In this document: piece after piece, positions 8,117-17,369 of the stretch
Numbering within the stretch: position 1 is the stretch's first letter
Layout: every line of letters starts with the position of its first letter
Position numbers and translations under genes: made by a program
Origin: CAYSWV01 sp964434865
GTDB taxonomy: Bacteria > Cyanobacteriota > Cyanobacteriia > Thermostichales > Thermostichaceae
DNA: 64,000 nucleotides
Reading direction: 5' to 3'
Assembly: GCA_964434865.1 (NCBI GenBank)
Contig: CAYSWV010000007.1
Span: forward strand, 71,365 to 135,364
Notes under the pieces: model-generated
What the model was told of the DNA's origin: nothing
Seen by the model: only the letters and a program-made list of their open reading frames with translations
Databases searched by the model: none

Positions 8117-8332
8117 ATGAGGTTTGTCTCTACATTTTAACTATTCATAGATTTTAACTATTCATAGATTTATGTTTGCAACCCGGTTAATCAGGCTTCC
8201 CCACTCTGCCAGTAGATGCCTAGCTAAATGCCATCGTTAGCCCCTCGCCCATTTTAAGATCCGTAATTCTCGCCATTCTCAAGAAACCAGTGATAATCTT
8301 GCTTAGAAGCAGGTGGTGAGGAAATTAGGGTC

Positions 8333-10735
8333 ATGACTTATCAAAAGCGTGGAGGATCACTCAGTCCCGATCGGATCTCAGCTCCCAGTCGCTCTGAAGG
8401 ACCGGCCCGAGCAGTGGCTCCCAGGGCATCACGCGCCCGCTTAAAGCAATCCCACCCTCCCCAAAGTCGGAAGCCTTCTCGTGCTAATCCCTTAGCTGCT
8501 TTGATCCCTTTGGTGATCTTAAGTGGGTTTGTTAGTGGTGGAGCCATTGCTTGGGTCTCAACTCAATCGGATGATCGGATTTCACAGTGGTTTGCCCAAG
8601 CCGCTTTACCTAGTTTTACCGTAGATCGGTTTGAAGCAAAGCTCACTCGCCTGACACCAGACAATACCACCTCCAACCCAGAACCCGCTCAGTCATCACC
8701 TTATGCGCTTGATCCCAGCGTGAGCCTCTCCTTTGTACCCTCGATCATGTATCACGATGTGGTGGGCTACCGTAAACAGGTTTGGTTTGACACGACTACT
8801 GCTGAACTGCGCCAACATTTTGAAATGATCAAAGAGGCTGGTGTTACCCCCATTTCAATTGACGATCTCTATAACCACCTAGCATCTGGTGATCCGTTGC
8901 CTGACAAAGCCATTTTGCTAACGTTTGATGATGCCTATTTGGGGCAATATGAACAGGCCTATCCTCTACTCAAGGAATATAACTATCCAGCTGCCTTTTT
9001 TGTCCAAACTGGATTTGTAGGTGTCAAAACCAGTAAAGATCATTTTACCTGGGAGCAAATGCGTGAAATGGAGCAGGAAGGGTTGGTGACGATTGCGGCT
9101 CATACGATTAACCACCCCCCTGATCTGCGGGAGCTAGATCCTGATCGATTGCAACGAGAACTTGAAGAATCTAAGCAAAAGCTTGAAGCTGAATTAGGTC
9201 GTGAAGTTCCCTACTTTGCTTATCCTACGGGCTATCGAGACGAGCGAGTCATGGAAGCCGTTGAGGCAGCAGGCTATCGTATGGCTTTCACTATGGATAA
9301 AGGCTTTACGGGGCAATCTTCTAACCTATTGGAAGTAAAACGATTTAACCAATTCAAGCTGACCGAAGCCCTGCTTGGGGCCCAGACCCTGAATCGCTCC
9401 ACGCCTCCTACCTATGACTTGAAGGTAGATACCCCGCTTGATGTGAAAAAAGAAGTGATTGATCGGGTCCAGATGACCACCATTCGAGGCGGCCGACCGG
9501 CTACTGTTCATGCTGATCAGCGTTACAACGTTGGCACGCTGATGAAACGTTATCAAGCGCCAGCTGGGATCAACGGTAGCTTTTTCTCGATTCCTTGGAT
9601 TAATTCCAGCAGCAATGTCATGATTGGCCCCGTAATGAGTGCTAACACTCGGACTTTTGTTCCAGGTCGGGAAGAGGATAATGAAGCGATCCGAGGCCGG
9701 CCACTCGTTTTGTTCAATGGTCATGAGATTAGTTTTATTCCCTATGATCCGGATACCATGAATCAGCTTGAAGGCATTCAGGCGATTATGCCAGATGTAA
9801 CGGATCTGTTTGTGGCTGGGGCTTGGTTAGTCAAAGATGGACAACCTTTGAGTCGAGCCCAATTGAATTCGTTTAACTTAACCAGCGCGGCTGAATATCG
9901 ACCTCGGGCCTTTTTTGGTATTGATGTTGAGGGTCAGGTTGTGTTGGGCACTACCGCTACCCACATCGACGCGACGATCTTGGCTCAATTATTACCGGAA
10001 ACGGATATTCAGGAGGCGATCTTACTCGATTCCGGCTTTAGTACTTCGCTAGTGTACAAAGATGAGATCTTAGCAACGGGGCATGCCAGTGCTTCACAGC
10101 CTAGTCGACCTGTACCCCATGCGATTTTAACTTACGATCTACCTGAATTGTGGGCTAGTGAAGACCAACCTGAAGCCAACCAGCCTGTGGATAAGCTAGA
10201 GCTGTTGATTGACCAAATCCCAGAGGCCTACCAGTCCGCTACTCGTCAAACCCTAAATGCAGTGTTAGCGGGCCGTTTGGTCCTGAATCGAGGTGATCGA
10301 GGTCCAGCTGTTACTGCGGTGCAACTAGCTTTAGGACGGTTAGCTCGCAGTCGAGGTCAATATGATCTAATGCCCTCTGGCCCAGATGGTGTTTATGGTA
10401 CAGAAGTGTCAACTGCTCTAGCTATATTGGGCTTTGGCGCAGATCCGCTACCCCAAACTACCCGTGACTCACCCTCACAACCTGTGGCTTCTTTAACTCG
10501 GACAACATCAGGTACTCAGGTTACGGATCCACAACCCACCCCATCTATTACACCCATTCAAACAATTGATGGCATCCTGTTGCAACGTGTATTGGATTCT
10601 TTCTCTGTGGCGCCGCCGTCTGTACTCGTTGATCAACATGTCACTCGCCAGTTCACTGATCTGAACCAGAAGCCCACTCGTAAGATGACTCAGCAAGTTA
10701 GAGCCATTGACTCGGATCAGACCCTACTAAACTAG
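8333..10735 (+). CDS. Polysaccharide deacetylase fused to phosphodiester glycosidase and peptidoglycan-binding domains
   Basis: This is an 800-residue envelope protein. A basic, Pro/Arg-rich N-terminus is followed by one membrane segment (about 54-76). Then comes a NodB-type deacetylase domain (about 132-350) with the T-F-D-D-A-Y motif (D199, D200) and H257-x3-H261 metal ligands. A second domain (about 385-595) has I-N-G-S-F-F-S, A-F-F-G-I-D and L-L-D-S-G-F-S-T-S segments typical of the phosphodiester glycosidase (NAGPA/DUF2233) family. A peptidoglycan-binding-like domain (about 650-705, L-N-R-G-D-R-G-P-A-V) ends the protein. It probably remodels peptidoglycan or surface polysaccharide outside the cytoplasmic membrane. 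AGGG lies just before ATG 8333. Transcription is away from the PAP operon. Confidence 0.85.
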   Translation: MTYQKRGGSLSPDRISAPSRSEGPARAVAPRASRARLKQSHPPQSRKPSRANPLAALIPLVILSGFVSGGAIAWVSTQSDDRISQWFAQAALPSFTVDRFEAKLTRLTPDNTTSNPEPAQSSPYALDPSVSLSFVPSIMYHDVVGYRKQVWFDTTTAELRQHFEMIKEAGVTPISIDDLYNHLASGDPLPDKAILLTFDDAYLGQYEQAYPLLKEYNYPAAFFVQTGFVGVKTSKDHFTWEQMREMEQEGLVTIAAHTINHPPDLRELDPDRLQRELEESKQKLEAELGREVPYFAYPTGYRDERVMEAVEAAGYRMAFTMDKGFTGQSSNLLEVKRFNQFKLTEALLGAQTLNRSTPPTYDLKVDTPLDVKKEVIDRVQMTTIRGGRPATVHADQRYNVGTLMKRYQAPAGINGSFFSIPWINSSSNVMIGPVMSANTRTFVPGREEDNEAIRGRPLVLFNGHEISFIPYDPDTMNQLEGIQAIMPDVTDLFVAGAWLVKDGQPLSRAQLNSFNLTSAAEYRPRAFFGIDVEGQVVLGTTATHIDATILAQLLPETDIQEAILLDSGFSTSLVYKDEILATGHASASQPSRPVPHAILTYDLPELWASEDQPEANQPVDKLELLIDQIPEAYQSATRQTLNAVLAGRLVLNRGDRGPAVTAVQLALGRLARSRGQYDLMPSGPDGVYGTEVSTALAILGFGADPLPQTTRDSPSQPVASLTRTTSGTQVTDPQPTPSITPIQTIDGILLQRVLDSFSVAPPSVLVDQHVTRQFTDLNQKPTRKMTQQVRAIDSDQTLLN

Positions 10736-10787
10736 AATAAATTGAGGATCAGGCAAAGGGAGTTATAGATAGCTTCAGACAAGCTGA

Positions 10788-11114
10788 TTAAGGGGATTGC
10801 TCGGATCGAGTGCGCCGTCTCCTACGATAAGATCTTAATGAAAACCATGAGGACAGACTGAAAAAAAGCGTTAACCCCTCAAAGACAAGCCAGGAGCTAA
10901 GCGTATTACTGTCTTCCTGCAAAGCAGCACAGTTAGAAAGGATACAATCTAGAGCTATTAGATTTAAGGCAATGAATAGTAATGAGACCCCACCACTTAA
11001 GAGGCCTGCACCTAGCAGATAATGATCAGGATCAGTCAGAAATGAGAACAAACGGGATTGCTTTTCAACAAAAGTATTGACCTCTTGCTTCACTTGATCT
11101 AAGTCCTGATTCAT
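10788..11114 (-). CDS. Small membrane protein, unknown
   Basis: This is a 108-residue protein with two strongly hydrophobic segments (about residues 33-56 and 73-92). It has an acidic, helical N-terminus and an Arg-rich tail (R-R-R-R-R-T-R), which by the positive-inside rule should be cytoplasmic. I do not recognise the family. GGAG lies before ATG 11114, which supports a real gene. It converges on the hydrolase gene and lies divergent from the MerR gene. Confidence 0.65.
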   Translation of the reverse strand: MNQDLDQVKQEVNTFVEKQSRLFSFLTDPDHYLLGAGLLSGGVSLLFIALNLIALDCILSNCAALQEDSNTLSSWLVFEGLTLFFSLSSWFSLRSYRRRRRTRSEQSP

Positions 11115-11247
11115 TGATATCTCCTAGCTAGAGCCATACCTATTCAGGTTATCTACTTAAGGTTATCTACGTTTAGCATTATTGAGTAAAGTGAAACCGT
11201 CGTCATCAATACCTTACTTAGGGAAAGCACTGAATTGGGATGGTCTA

Positions 11248-11700
11248 ATGAAACTAAAACCACAAAACCGGGTATCAACTGGATTGAGTTCGAATCCCCA
11301 GCAGCTGAAGATTGGAGAAATCAGCCATAAGAGCGGCGTCTCGGTCAAAACTATCCGATATTATGAAGACATTGGCTTGATCAGGTCCTCAAGTCGAACT
11401 GAAGGTGGCTTTCGCTTATTTTCACTAGATGTGTTACCGAGGCTCAACTTTATTAAACAAACGCAGACTTTGGGCTTTAGCTTGGAGGAGATCAAGACGA
11501 TTCTTTCTATTCATGACCAAGGAAAGCTACCCTGCGATGCAGTAAGGGTTCAGATTCAACAGAAGATCGAGCACATCAATCAACAAATCAGTCAGCTACA
11601 ACTTTTAAAGAACCAACTGCTATCACTGACTCAAGTATCTACTCATCCAACTCAGTCGCAAGACGGCATTATTTGCCCCATATTACAAGCTCTTGAGTAA
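11248..11700 (+). CDS. MerR-family transcriptional regulator
   Basis: From ATG 11248 this is a 150-residue protein. The winged helix is clear: L-K-I-G-E-I-S-H-K-S-G-V-S-V-K-T-I-R-Y-Y-E-D-I-G-L-I, then G-G-F-R-L-F. A dimerisation helix (Q-I-Q-Q-K-I-E-H-I-N-Q-Q-I) follows. Two cysteines bracket that helix (L-P-C-D before, I-I-C-P after), a layout seen in metal-sensing MerR proteins, so a metal signal is possible. TTG 11182 and GTG 11191 are alternative in-frame starts that would add up to 22 residues. No start has a strong ribosome site. No target gene is adjacent on the same strand. Confidence 0.8.
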   Translation: MKLKPQNRVSTGLSSNPQQLKIGEISHKSGVSVKTIRYYEDIGLIRSSSRTEGGFRLFSLDVLPRLNFIKQTQTLGFSLEEIKTILSIHDQGKLPCDAVRVQIQQKIEHINQQISQLQLLKNQLLSLTQVSTHPTQSQDGIICPILQALE

Positions 11701-11723
11701 TCTTTTGCCAAATCGCAACGCTT

Positions 11724-12800
11724 CTAGGGGTTTGGTCGCAAATATTTGGGTGGGCGTAAGGAACGATCCTTTAGTGGGCTCAAGAATTGATTAAGGCGAC
11801 GTAGTTGTTCAGCTGTTCCCATACAAATCAGGTGATCTTGGGGATGCAGTTGAATATCTCCTGTAGGCCCCCCAATCAAAAGTCCATTGGCGCGGCGAAT
11901 AGCCAGCACTAGTACCCCTGAGGCTGCCTTCAATTGGGCCTCGCTCAAGGTTTGCCCGACCCAAGGACAGCTTTCGGGATCAATCAAGAACTCTTCCATA
12001 TAAAGCGATCGGTTACTGCCTGAGAGAATACCATCCACAAAATCCATTACTTGCGGACGTAATGCAGCCGCCGCCATCCGCCGCCCTCCAGTGATATAGG
12101 GAGAAATGACGACATCTGCACCTCCCCGTTGGAGTTTTTTCAAGGCATCTTCTGTATTGGCCCGAGCAATAGCTCGCATCTGAGGATTCAAAGTCTTAGC
12201 TGAGATCATAATATACAAATTGTCAGCATCTGAAGGTAGAGCGGCAATGATGCAGGCGGCTCGGTCAATACCCGCTTGGGTTAAGGTTTCATCAAGAGTA
12301 GCATCCCCTTGAAAAGTCGTATAGCCCAGCTGTTCAGCTATTTCAATCGGATTACTATGAAGATCGACAACAATAAACGGTACTTCTTCAGAAATAAATT
12401 CCAAGGCAATTTGTTGGCCCATGCGACCAAAGCCACAGATAATATAGTGTTGGGAAAGTTGGCTGATCACGTATCGTTGCTGTCTGAGTCGAAAACCTTG
12501 CTGAAAGTAACCTTGAATGAGCGCATCTGTAAAGCGATTTACAATATAACCGATACTCACTATTCCCATCAAGATCAAGACAATCGTGAACAGGCGTCCT
12601 GCCCAACTGAGTGGCTGAACTTCTGTAAACCCCACTGTGGAGAGGGTAATGATGGTCATGTAAGCGGAATCGATCCAGGACCACTGCTCAATTAGACGGT
12701 ATCCAATGGTTCCCGTGAGCGTGATCCCAACCAGAATCAAGACGCCAAGAGTTAACTCTGCTCGAATACGCTGATAAGCTGTCAGGCGTCTAAATGACAT
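11724..12800 (-). CDS. Two-TM potassium channel with RCK (TrkA-N/TrkA-C) domains
   Basis: This is a 358-residue protein. It has a first membrane helix (about 14-35), a pore loop with filter T-V-G-F-T-E, a second helix (about 67-90), then a cytoplasmic RCK domain beginning Y-I-I-C-G-F-G-R-M-G (Rossmann glycine motif) and a TrkA-C domain (about 265-345). This is the MthK-like tetrameric ligand-gated K+ channel layout. The filter reads TVGFT rather than TVGYG, a variant that may affect selectivity. It stands alone and converges on the MerR gene. Confidence 0.88.
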   Translation of the reverse strand: MSFRRLTAYQRIRAELTLGVLILVGITLTGTIGYRLIEQWSWIDSAYMTIITLSTVGFTEVQPLSWAGRLFTIVLILMGIVSIGYIVNRFTDALIQGYFQQGFRLRQQRYVISQLSQHYIICGFGRMGQQIALEFISEEVPFIVVDLHSNPIEIAEQLGYTTFQGDATLDETLTQAGIDRAACIIAALPSDADNLYIMISAKTLNPQMRAIARANTEDALKKLQRGGADVVISPYITGGRRMAAAALRPQVMDFVDGILSGSNRSLYMEEFLIDPESCPWVGQTLSEAQLKAASGVLVLAIRRANGLLIGGPTGDIQLHPQDHLICMGTAEQLRRLNQFLSPLKDRSLRPPKYLRPNP

Positions 12801-13018
12801 AGACTGCTGAGCCTTAGATGAAGGATGATCACATCAAGCCAATGGTCCTGATTCTAACGGCTCTAGATACGTAAGATAGGAGATCTTCAGCACTATCCAT
12901 GCGAGGAGTCATTGACCCAGCCCAATTGACCTAGTCGGCCTGAGCAGCAAGACTTCAACTTCATCGGTTCTCTTTAAAATAGCTTGATTCAATTTGGTTC
13001 ACCGGCTTGGTCCTACCC

Positions 13019-13738
13019 CTAACTGGTTTGCCATACCGGTCGAGTCACCATGGATTTGAGAGGTTGTTCAGGAGTTGTCTTCTCTGGCTTATCTCCAGAC
13101 AAATACTGAGATGTAATGGCCTTTATGGTTTCGTAGACAAATGGCTTGGTTGTAAATTGAGTGGCTCCAGTGATTTTGGCCCGGGCCCGATCGACGATAG
13201 TGTCTCGACTGGTAACAATAATAATGGGTGTAGCCTTGAACTGAGAAATACGACGAATCTGGCTGCAGAGTTCGTACCCATTCAGAACATCCATAATGAG
13301 ATCTAGAAAAATAAGGTCAGGTTTCTTCTCCACCACATTTGAAAGAGCCTCAATAGACTTAGAGATATGACAATAATGATAGCCGAGGGTCTGGATCATT
13401 TGACCCATGCGGTCTCCCTCTAGCTGACTATCTTCGACGTACAGGATGGTGGAGCGCTGTTGAGGTTGATTCACATTGGCAGCAGCAATTTTGTCAAGCT
13501 TCTCTACTAAGTCGGGTTGGTGCACTTGATGCCAAACTTCTGGTTGCTCCTGATTCAGAATAACTGTGGTGACCCGGTTATCTAGACAAGCACGACTAAA
13601 TTGACAAGCTGACTGCAGCTGTGTGAACGTTTTGGAGAAGGTATAGAAGTTACCTTGATACTTCAGAACTTGCTTAGTCCCTGATGAGGTTTTCACAGTG
13701 AACGCTTGTTCAATATCATGCAAGTCTAAAATCAACAT
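13019..13738 (-). CDS. Response regulator with an unrecognised N-terminal domain
   Basis: This is a 239-residue protein. The receiver domain (about 96-215) starts T-I-L-Y-V-E-D-S and carries F-L-D-L-I-M-D (phospho-acceptor Asp), I-I-I-V-T-S-R (Thr/Ser switch) and T-K-P-F. The N-terminal 90 residues (S-G-T-K-Q-V-L-K-Y-Q-G-N-F-Y-T-F) are not a known output domain to me and resemble the front part of some PatA-type cyanobacterial regulators. There is no DNA-binding domain and no neighbouring kinase. Action by protein-protein contact in a CheY-like pathway is inferred. Confidence 0.8.
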   Translation of the reverse strand: MLILDLHDIEQAFTVKTSSGTKQVLKYQGNFYTFSKTFTQLQSACQFSRACLDNRVTTVILNQEQPEVWHQVHQPDLVEKLDKIAAANVNQPQQRSTILYVEDSQLEGDRMGQMIQTLGYHYCHISKSIEALSNVVEKKPDLIFLDLIMDVLNGYELCSQIRRISQFKATPIIIVTSRDTIVDRARAKITGATQFTTKPFVYETIKAITSQYLSGDKPEKTTPEQPLKSMVTRPVWQTS

Positions 13739-14058
13739 TCCGGGTACCTGTGGTAGAAACTGTCAAGCTCAATACATCTACCATAGTAATGATTTACACA
13801 ACTTAAGGTGAAAGCAAAATAGCTTAAAGTTACTTCCCTAAATGGCGTACCAGTTTGAGTGATCTGGGTTGGTATTGCACAGTTTGCGGAAAATAATGAC
13901 CTGAATAGCTGACTAAGTGACTTTTTAACTTGTATAAGTATCTGAGTGGTCTATGTTGCTTTCAAATGAGTAGAGACCTGATGTGCTCCAACTGCGGTTG
14001 AGGTTCTCCTCGATTGACCTAGATCTAGAGTGCCCAACGGGCGTTAGAGCACTTGATT
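13739..14058. other. Intergenic region of 320 bp with a possible hairpin after por
   Basis: I see no coding region. Just downstream of the por stop, on the minus strand, AGTGC and GCACT arms enclose a GCCC/GGGC pair. The hairpin has no T-run, so it is at best a weak terminator. Confidence 0.4.
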
Positions 14059-15024
14059 CTAAGCTAAACCTACGAGCTTGGCACTGATATCCCACAAGCG
14101 GCTAGCCTTCTTATCATCTTCAGCTTCGTTGGAAACTTCTTGGATAAAGGCTTCTCGATCCTTCTGTTGCCGATTGCCCCAACTCCAGTAAACCCCTGAA
14201 CGCTTATAAGCTGGATCCATCACAACCTCAGCGACGCGTTTACCTGCAAGTTCTTCTGAGACATAGCCACCTGTAATGTACTTTTGAAAGAGTGGGAAGA
14301 GAACTTGAAATAGACGAAAGTGCTCCCGAAAGAGCCCGGTTGTGGCCACACAGCCAGGATATAGTGAACTAAAGGTGATCCCGGTAGATTCATGAAAGCG
14401 CCGATGCAACTCTCTCATGGTTAAGATATTACAAACCTTGCTATCTTTATAAGCTTTAACGCCATTGAAGGTTTTGCCATCGATCATGGTTTCAGGAGCT
14501 TTAAAGCCAGATTCTAAGCCTTTTAAGTCACCTAGATCAGGCTGCGGTGGAATTTTACCCCCTAGTTCTTTGGGATTGTGAGTTACCGTTCCTAAAATGA
14601 CCAATCTGCGATCAGGAGCTGGTGAATGTTTCAAGTCTTCTAGCAATAAGTTACATAAAAGAAAGTGCCCTAAGTGATTGGTGCCTACACTCAGTTCAAA
14701 GCCTTCAACCGTGCGTTGGGGGGTCTTGGCTAAAGGTGTGTAGATAGCAGCATTACAAACCAACGCATCTAACGATTGGCCACTTTCATGAAATTGCTTA
14801 ACAAAGTCTCGCACACTATCTAAACATGCCAGATCGAGGTGCATCACGGTATAGTTCTCAGGGGGCATCTGCAGGGATTGAGCAGCTTGATGAGCCTTTA
14901 ACAAATTCCGACAGGCCATAATCACATGCCACTGTCCCGTTTGAGCCAGTGCATTTGCCGCATGTAACCCAACGCCTGAGGATGCTCCTGTGACGATCGC
15001 GGTTTGTTTTTGTTGGTGTTCCAT
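14059..15024 (-). CDS. por: Light-dependent protochlorophyllide oxidoreductase
   Basis: This is a 321-residue short-chain dehydrogenase that reduces protochlorophyllide to chlorophyllide using NADPH and light. It has the NADPH-binding T-G-A-S-S-G-V-G-L near the N-terminus, the conserved L-V-C-N-A-A-I-Y, N-H-L-G-H-F-L-L, catalytic A-Y-K-D-S-K and S-L-Y-P-G-C-V. The end Y-W-S-W-G-N-R-Q-Q matches cyanobacterial POR. I chose ATG 15024 because M-E-H-Q-Q-K-Q-T-A-I-V-T-G aligns without gaps to the start of Synechocystis POR. In-frame ATGs at 15036 and 15084 would lengthen it to 325 or 341 residues. Monocistronic. Confidence 0.93.
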   Translation of the reverse strand: MEHQQKQTAIVTGASSGVGLHAANALAQTGQWHVIMACRNLLKAHQAAQSLQMPPENYTVMHLDLACLDSVRDFVKQFHESGQSLDALVCNAAIYTPLAKTPQRTVEGFELSVGTNHLGHFLLCNLLLEDLKHSPAPDRRLVILGTVTHNPKELGGKIPPQPDLGDLKGLESGFKAPETMIDGKTFNGVKAYKDSKVCNILTMRELHRRFHESTGITFSSLYPGCVATTGLFREHFRLFQVLFPLFQKYITGGYVSEELAGKRVAEVVMDPAYKRSGVYWSWGNRQQKDREAFIQEVSNEAEDDKKASRLWDISAKLVGLA

Positions 15025-15252
15025 CTCTGTTTCCATCACTGTGTCGTAAACGGATATGACGCCTGTATTAAGATCACACCGCATTATGTCTCAGATTCTC
15101 ATAGCCTGAGATAAAGCTTCATATATTGCAGCATAGTCAGATGCCAAGACGGTTCATTGAGGGGTAAATAGGCCAGTCGTCAATCATTAATCATTAGGCC
15201 ATTCATCGATCAATAGCCACCTCATCTAAGCCCATGGCGAGACATTGAAATC

Positions 15253-16176
15253 TTAAGGTAGCTCTACAGAGGTAGGTTTCGAAGCATGGATCAAGCCCCA
15301 ACCCAGTTTCTCACGCAGAATTCGGAAAAATTCAGGGCGTTTTAATCGAACCAAATAGGTCATAAAGTCTGATCGTTCAACTTCTATCTGATCTTCCTGT
15401 GTAATATAACACCCAGCATTTCCATCCACCACCAACACAACTGGCTGCTTAAGTACCGGTGAGATCACTACTTTTTGGTTGTCTTCAAACACGAGTGCTC
15501 GTGAGGCTAAAGAATGAGGGCAAATCGGAATGAGTTGGAGCACAGGAACTCCAGGTGTAACAACGGGTCCTCCAGCAGAAAGAGCGTAAGCGGTTGATCC
15601 TGTAGGGGTTGCAATAATGATGCCATCGGCAGCAACATCAAGCGGTGAGTGGTTCCCAATCACAACTTCAAAATGGCACATACTGGTCAGAGGCTCTCGA
15701 TGCAGCACCATTTCATTGAGACACAGGACTTCCCAGCGCAGATCACCATCTCTAAGCACACTGACTCGTATCATACTACGAGGTTCTATGATGTAGTCCC
15801 CTTGCAGCACCTGAGCAACCGCGTCGTCCAGTTGGTTTAAGTAGGTCTCGGTCAAAAAGCCTAAGTGCCCTGTATTAATACTCAATAGCGGAATGCCTTG
15901 AGGGGCGACTTGTCGTGCAGCAGCAAGAACCGTCCCATCTCCCCCTAATACAACAGCAAATTTCATTTTTTCATCAAAGTGAGGGGGGGCCAATCCATCA
16001 ATTGGAGAATGACAGATCGGGCTGGTTGGGCGAGCAAAACCTAAAATGCCTCCCCATGTTGGTGATGTCACCACTTCCCAATCTTTAGCTTCTAACTGCT
16101 CTACTAATTGGTCTTTAGCACGGCAAGCAGCGGGTTTGATATCGTTAAATAAGATCCCAGCTTTGGACCTAGTCAT
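15253..16176 (-). CDS. nadK: NAD kinase
   Basis: This 307-residue enzyme phosphorylates NAD to NADP. The signature G-G-D-G-T is present, with N-T-G-H-L-G-F-L, the C-L-N-E-M-V-L segment, T-P-T-G-S-T-A-Y-A-L-S-A-G-G and V-D-G-N. Cyanobacteria usually have two NAD kinases. I cannot tell which this is. I chose ATG 16176 (M-T-R-S-K-A-G-I-L-F-N-D), which places the start where the family normally begins. An in-frame TTG at 16233 would add 19 residues without a ribosome site. It is divergent from the gene at 16318. Confidence 0.92.
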   Translation of the reverse strand: MTRSKAGILFNDIKPAACRAKDQLVEQLEAKDWEVVTSPTWGGILGFARPTSPICHSPIDGLAPPHFDEKMKFAVVLGGDGTVLAAARQVAPQGIPLLSINTGHLGFLTETYLNQLDDAVAQVLQGDYIIEPRSMIRVSVLRDGDLRWEVLCLNEMVLHREPLTSMCHFEVVIGNHSPLDVAADGIIIATPTGSTAYALSAGGPVVTPGVPVLQLIPICPHSLASRALVFEDNQKVVISPVLKQPVVLVVDGNAGCYITQEDQIEVERSDFMTYLVRLKRPEFFRILREKLGWGLIHASKPTSVELP

Positions 16177-16253
16177 CGAACTTTTAACACGTAATGGCTT
16201 CCAAACTGTAGCAAAATACGGAAAAGCTCTCAAAGTCTTTTTGGGTTCTTACT

Positions 16254-16278
16254 AGCCTAACTGGTCAGCCTAACTGGA
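16254..16278. repeat. 13-bp tandem duplication in the nadK upstream region
   Basis: AGCCTAACTGGTC (16254-16266) is followed directly by AGCCTAACTGGA. It lies between the divergent nadK gene and the gene at 16318, where both promoters should be. Confidence 0.85.
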
Positions 16279-16317
16279 TAGATTGAGCCCCTTTTTAATC
16301 CATGCCCTGTGTACTTT

Positions 16318-17142
16318 ATGCGTCCTTATCAGATTATTAGTCAAACCCAACGCCAACGAGTCAGTGATGGCTTGATCCAGCCAATTATGGCAGGATGTGA
16401 ATCGGCTCTCCAGTGTCTAATTATCATCTGGCCCCAATTAGGTGATTTCGACAGTCTTGAATATGCCTGGTGGATTCATCGATATCTGGAGCAAGATCCT
16501 CTCGATACTGTAGCGATTCGAGCCGTAGGGATTGGCAATCGAGCAACAGGTCATCAGTTTTGCCAGTACACGGGCTTTCCTGAACAGTGGCTATTTGTTG
16601 ATCCAATGGCCGAGATCCATACTCAACTGCATCTCTATCCTGGCTTGAGAATCAAGCTACCCGGATTGTCAAAAGGTCAAAATGCCTGGCTCAATCTGAT
16701 GTTGATGTGCGCTGGGATCGGTAGTCCTGGCACTTTAGCAGAGGTTTTACGAGGGTATACTGGTGATCGGCAAGCCCCACAACTGATTCAGGATGAGGAG
16801 TCGATCAAAGCAGGCCCTCTACCTCAGCTTCAAGGCTCTTTTTTTCAATGGGCTGGGGGCCGTGGGTTTCAACGCCCATTTGAATTGGCAACATTGCGGC
16901 TTAGAAACATGACCGAAGTTCTGAGTCATTGGCAAACCTATGTGCCTGATGCTCAGTATTTAACCCAGCGAGGCGGCACCTTTTTGTTTGATCAGCAAGG
17001 GACATTACTTTACGAACACCGAGATCCAGGAATCCTAGGGTTTGCCGCTACCATGCACTACCCTCTCACCTTTCTCCAGAAGTCGACCCCGCTTTCAGAC
17101 GTCAAGGAGACAGTTGGCATTGAGACCAGGCCTGAACTGTAG
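16318..17142 (+). CDS. AhpC/TSA-like (thioredoxin-fold) protein
   Basis: This is a 274-residue soluble protein. The middle (A-I-R-A-V-G-I-G-N-R-A-T-G-H-Q-F-C-Q-Y-T-G-F-P then L-F-V-D-P) matches the pattern of the AhpC-TSA_2 thioredoxin-fold family, in which a helix after the second strand precedes F-C-x-x-T-G-F-P. No C-x-x-C motif is visible, so redox activity is uncertain. The C-terminus (F-Q-W-A-G-G-R-G-F-Q-R-P-F-E-L then G-T-F-L-F-D-Q-Q-G) looks like the final strands of the fold. ATG 16318 is chosen; a GTG at 16309 is possible. Neither has a ribosome site. Confidence 0.6.
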   Translation: MRPYQIISQTQRQRVSDGLIQPIMAGCESALQCLIIIWPQLGDFDSLEYAWWIHRYLEQDPLDTVAIRAVGIGNRATGHQFCQYTGFPEQWLFVDPMAEIHTQLHLYPGLRIKLPGLSKGQNAWLNLMLMCAGIGSPGTLAEVLRGYTGDRQAPQLIQDEESIKAGPLPQLQGSFFQWAGGRGFQRPFELATLRLRNMTEVLSHWQTYVPDAQYLTQRGGTFLFDQQGTLLYEHRDPGILGFAATMHYPLTFLQKSTPLSDVKETVGIETRPEL

Positions 17143-17369
17143 CTAGGGCCTAATTCAATAGAGTTCAAACCTACTACAGGTAGGGAGTCTTTAGCTTTGA
17201 TCATGGTTAGACATTGTTATCTTAACTTGACCTTAACCCTGAACTGAAGAGGGAGGATACCACTGGTCAGGTGAGCACTAACCTACTCTTTGCTTTTGAT
17301 TATGGTGGCTGCTAATAGCCTTCAAAATCAGTAGCTACCTCACCAATAGCATCCTTCCTGGATTGATGC

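Larger units (their letters stand above)
7340..8332. other. Long intergenic region between divergent genes, containing the assembly gap
   Basis: About 990 bp separate the divergent PATAN/PAP operon and the hydrolase gene at 8333, and 100 of these are N. I see no convincing coding region. Both promoters should lie here. The sequence left of the gap is AT-rich with many stops. Small RNAs cannot be excluded. Confidence 0.6.

Noticed and set aside
11281..11300. GAGTTCGAATCCCC resembling a tRNA T-arm
   Set aside because: It lies inside the MerR coding sequence and no acceptor, D or anticodon stem can be formed around it.
11724..12800. K+ channel filter TVGFT as evidence for a non-selective channel
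   Set aside because: Related two-TM RCK channels show similar variants, so no functional claim is made beyond noting it.
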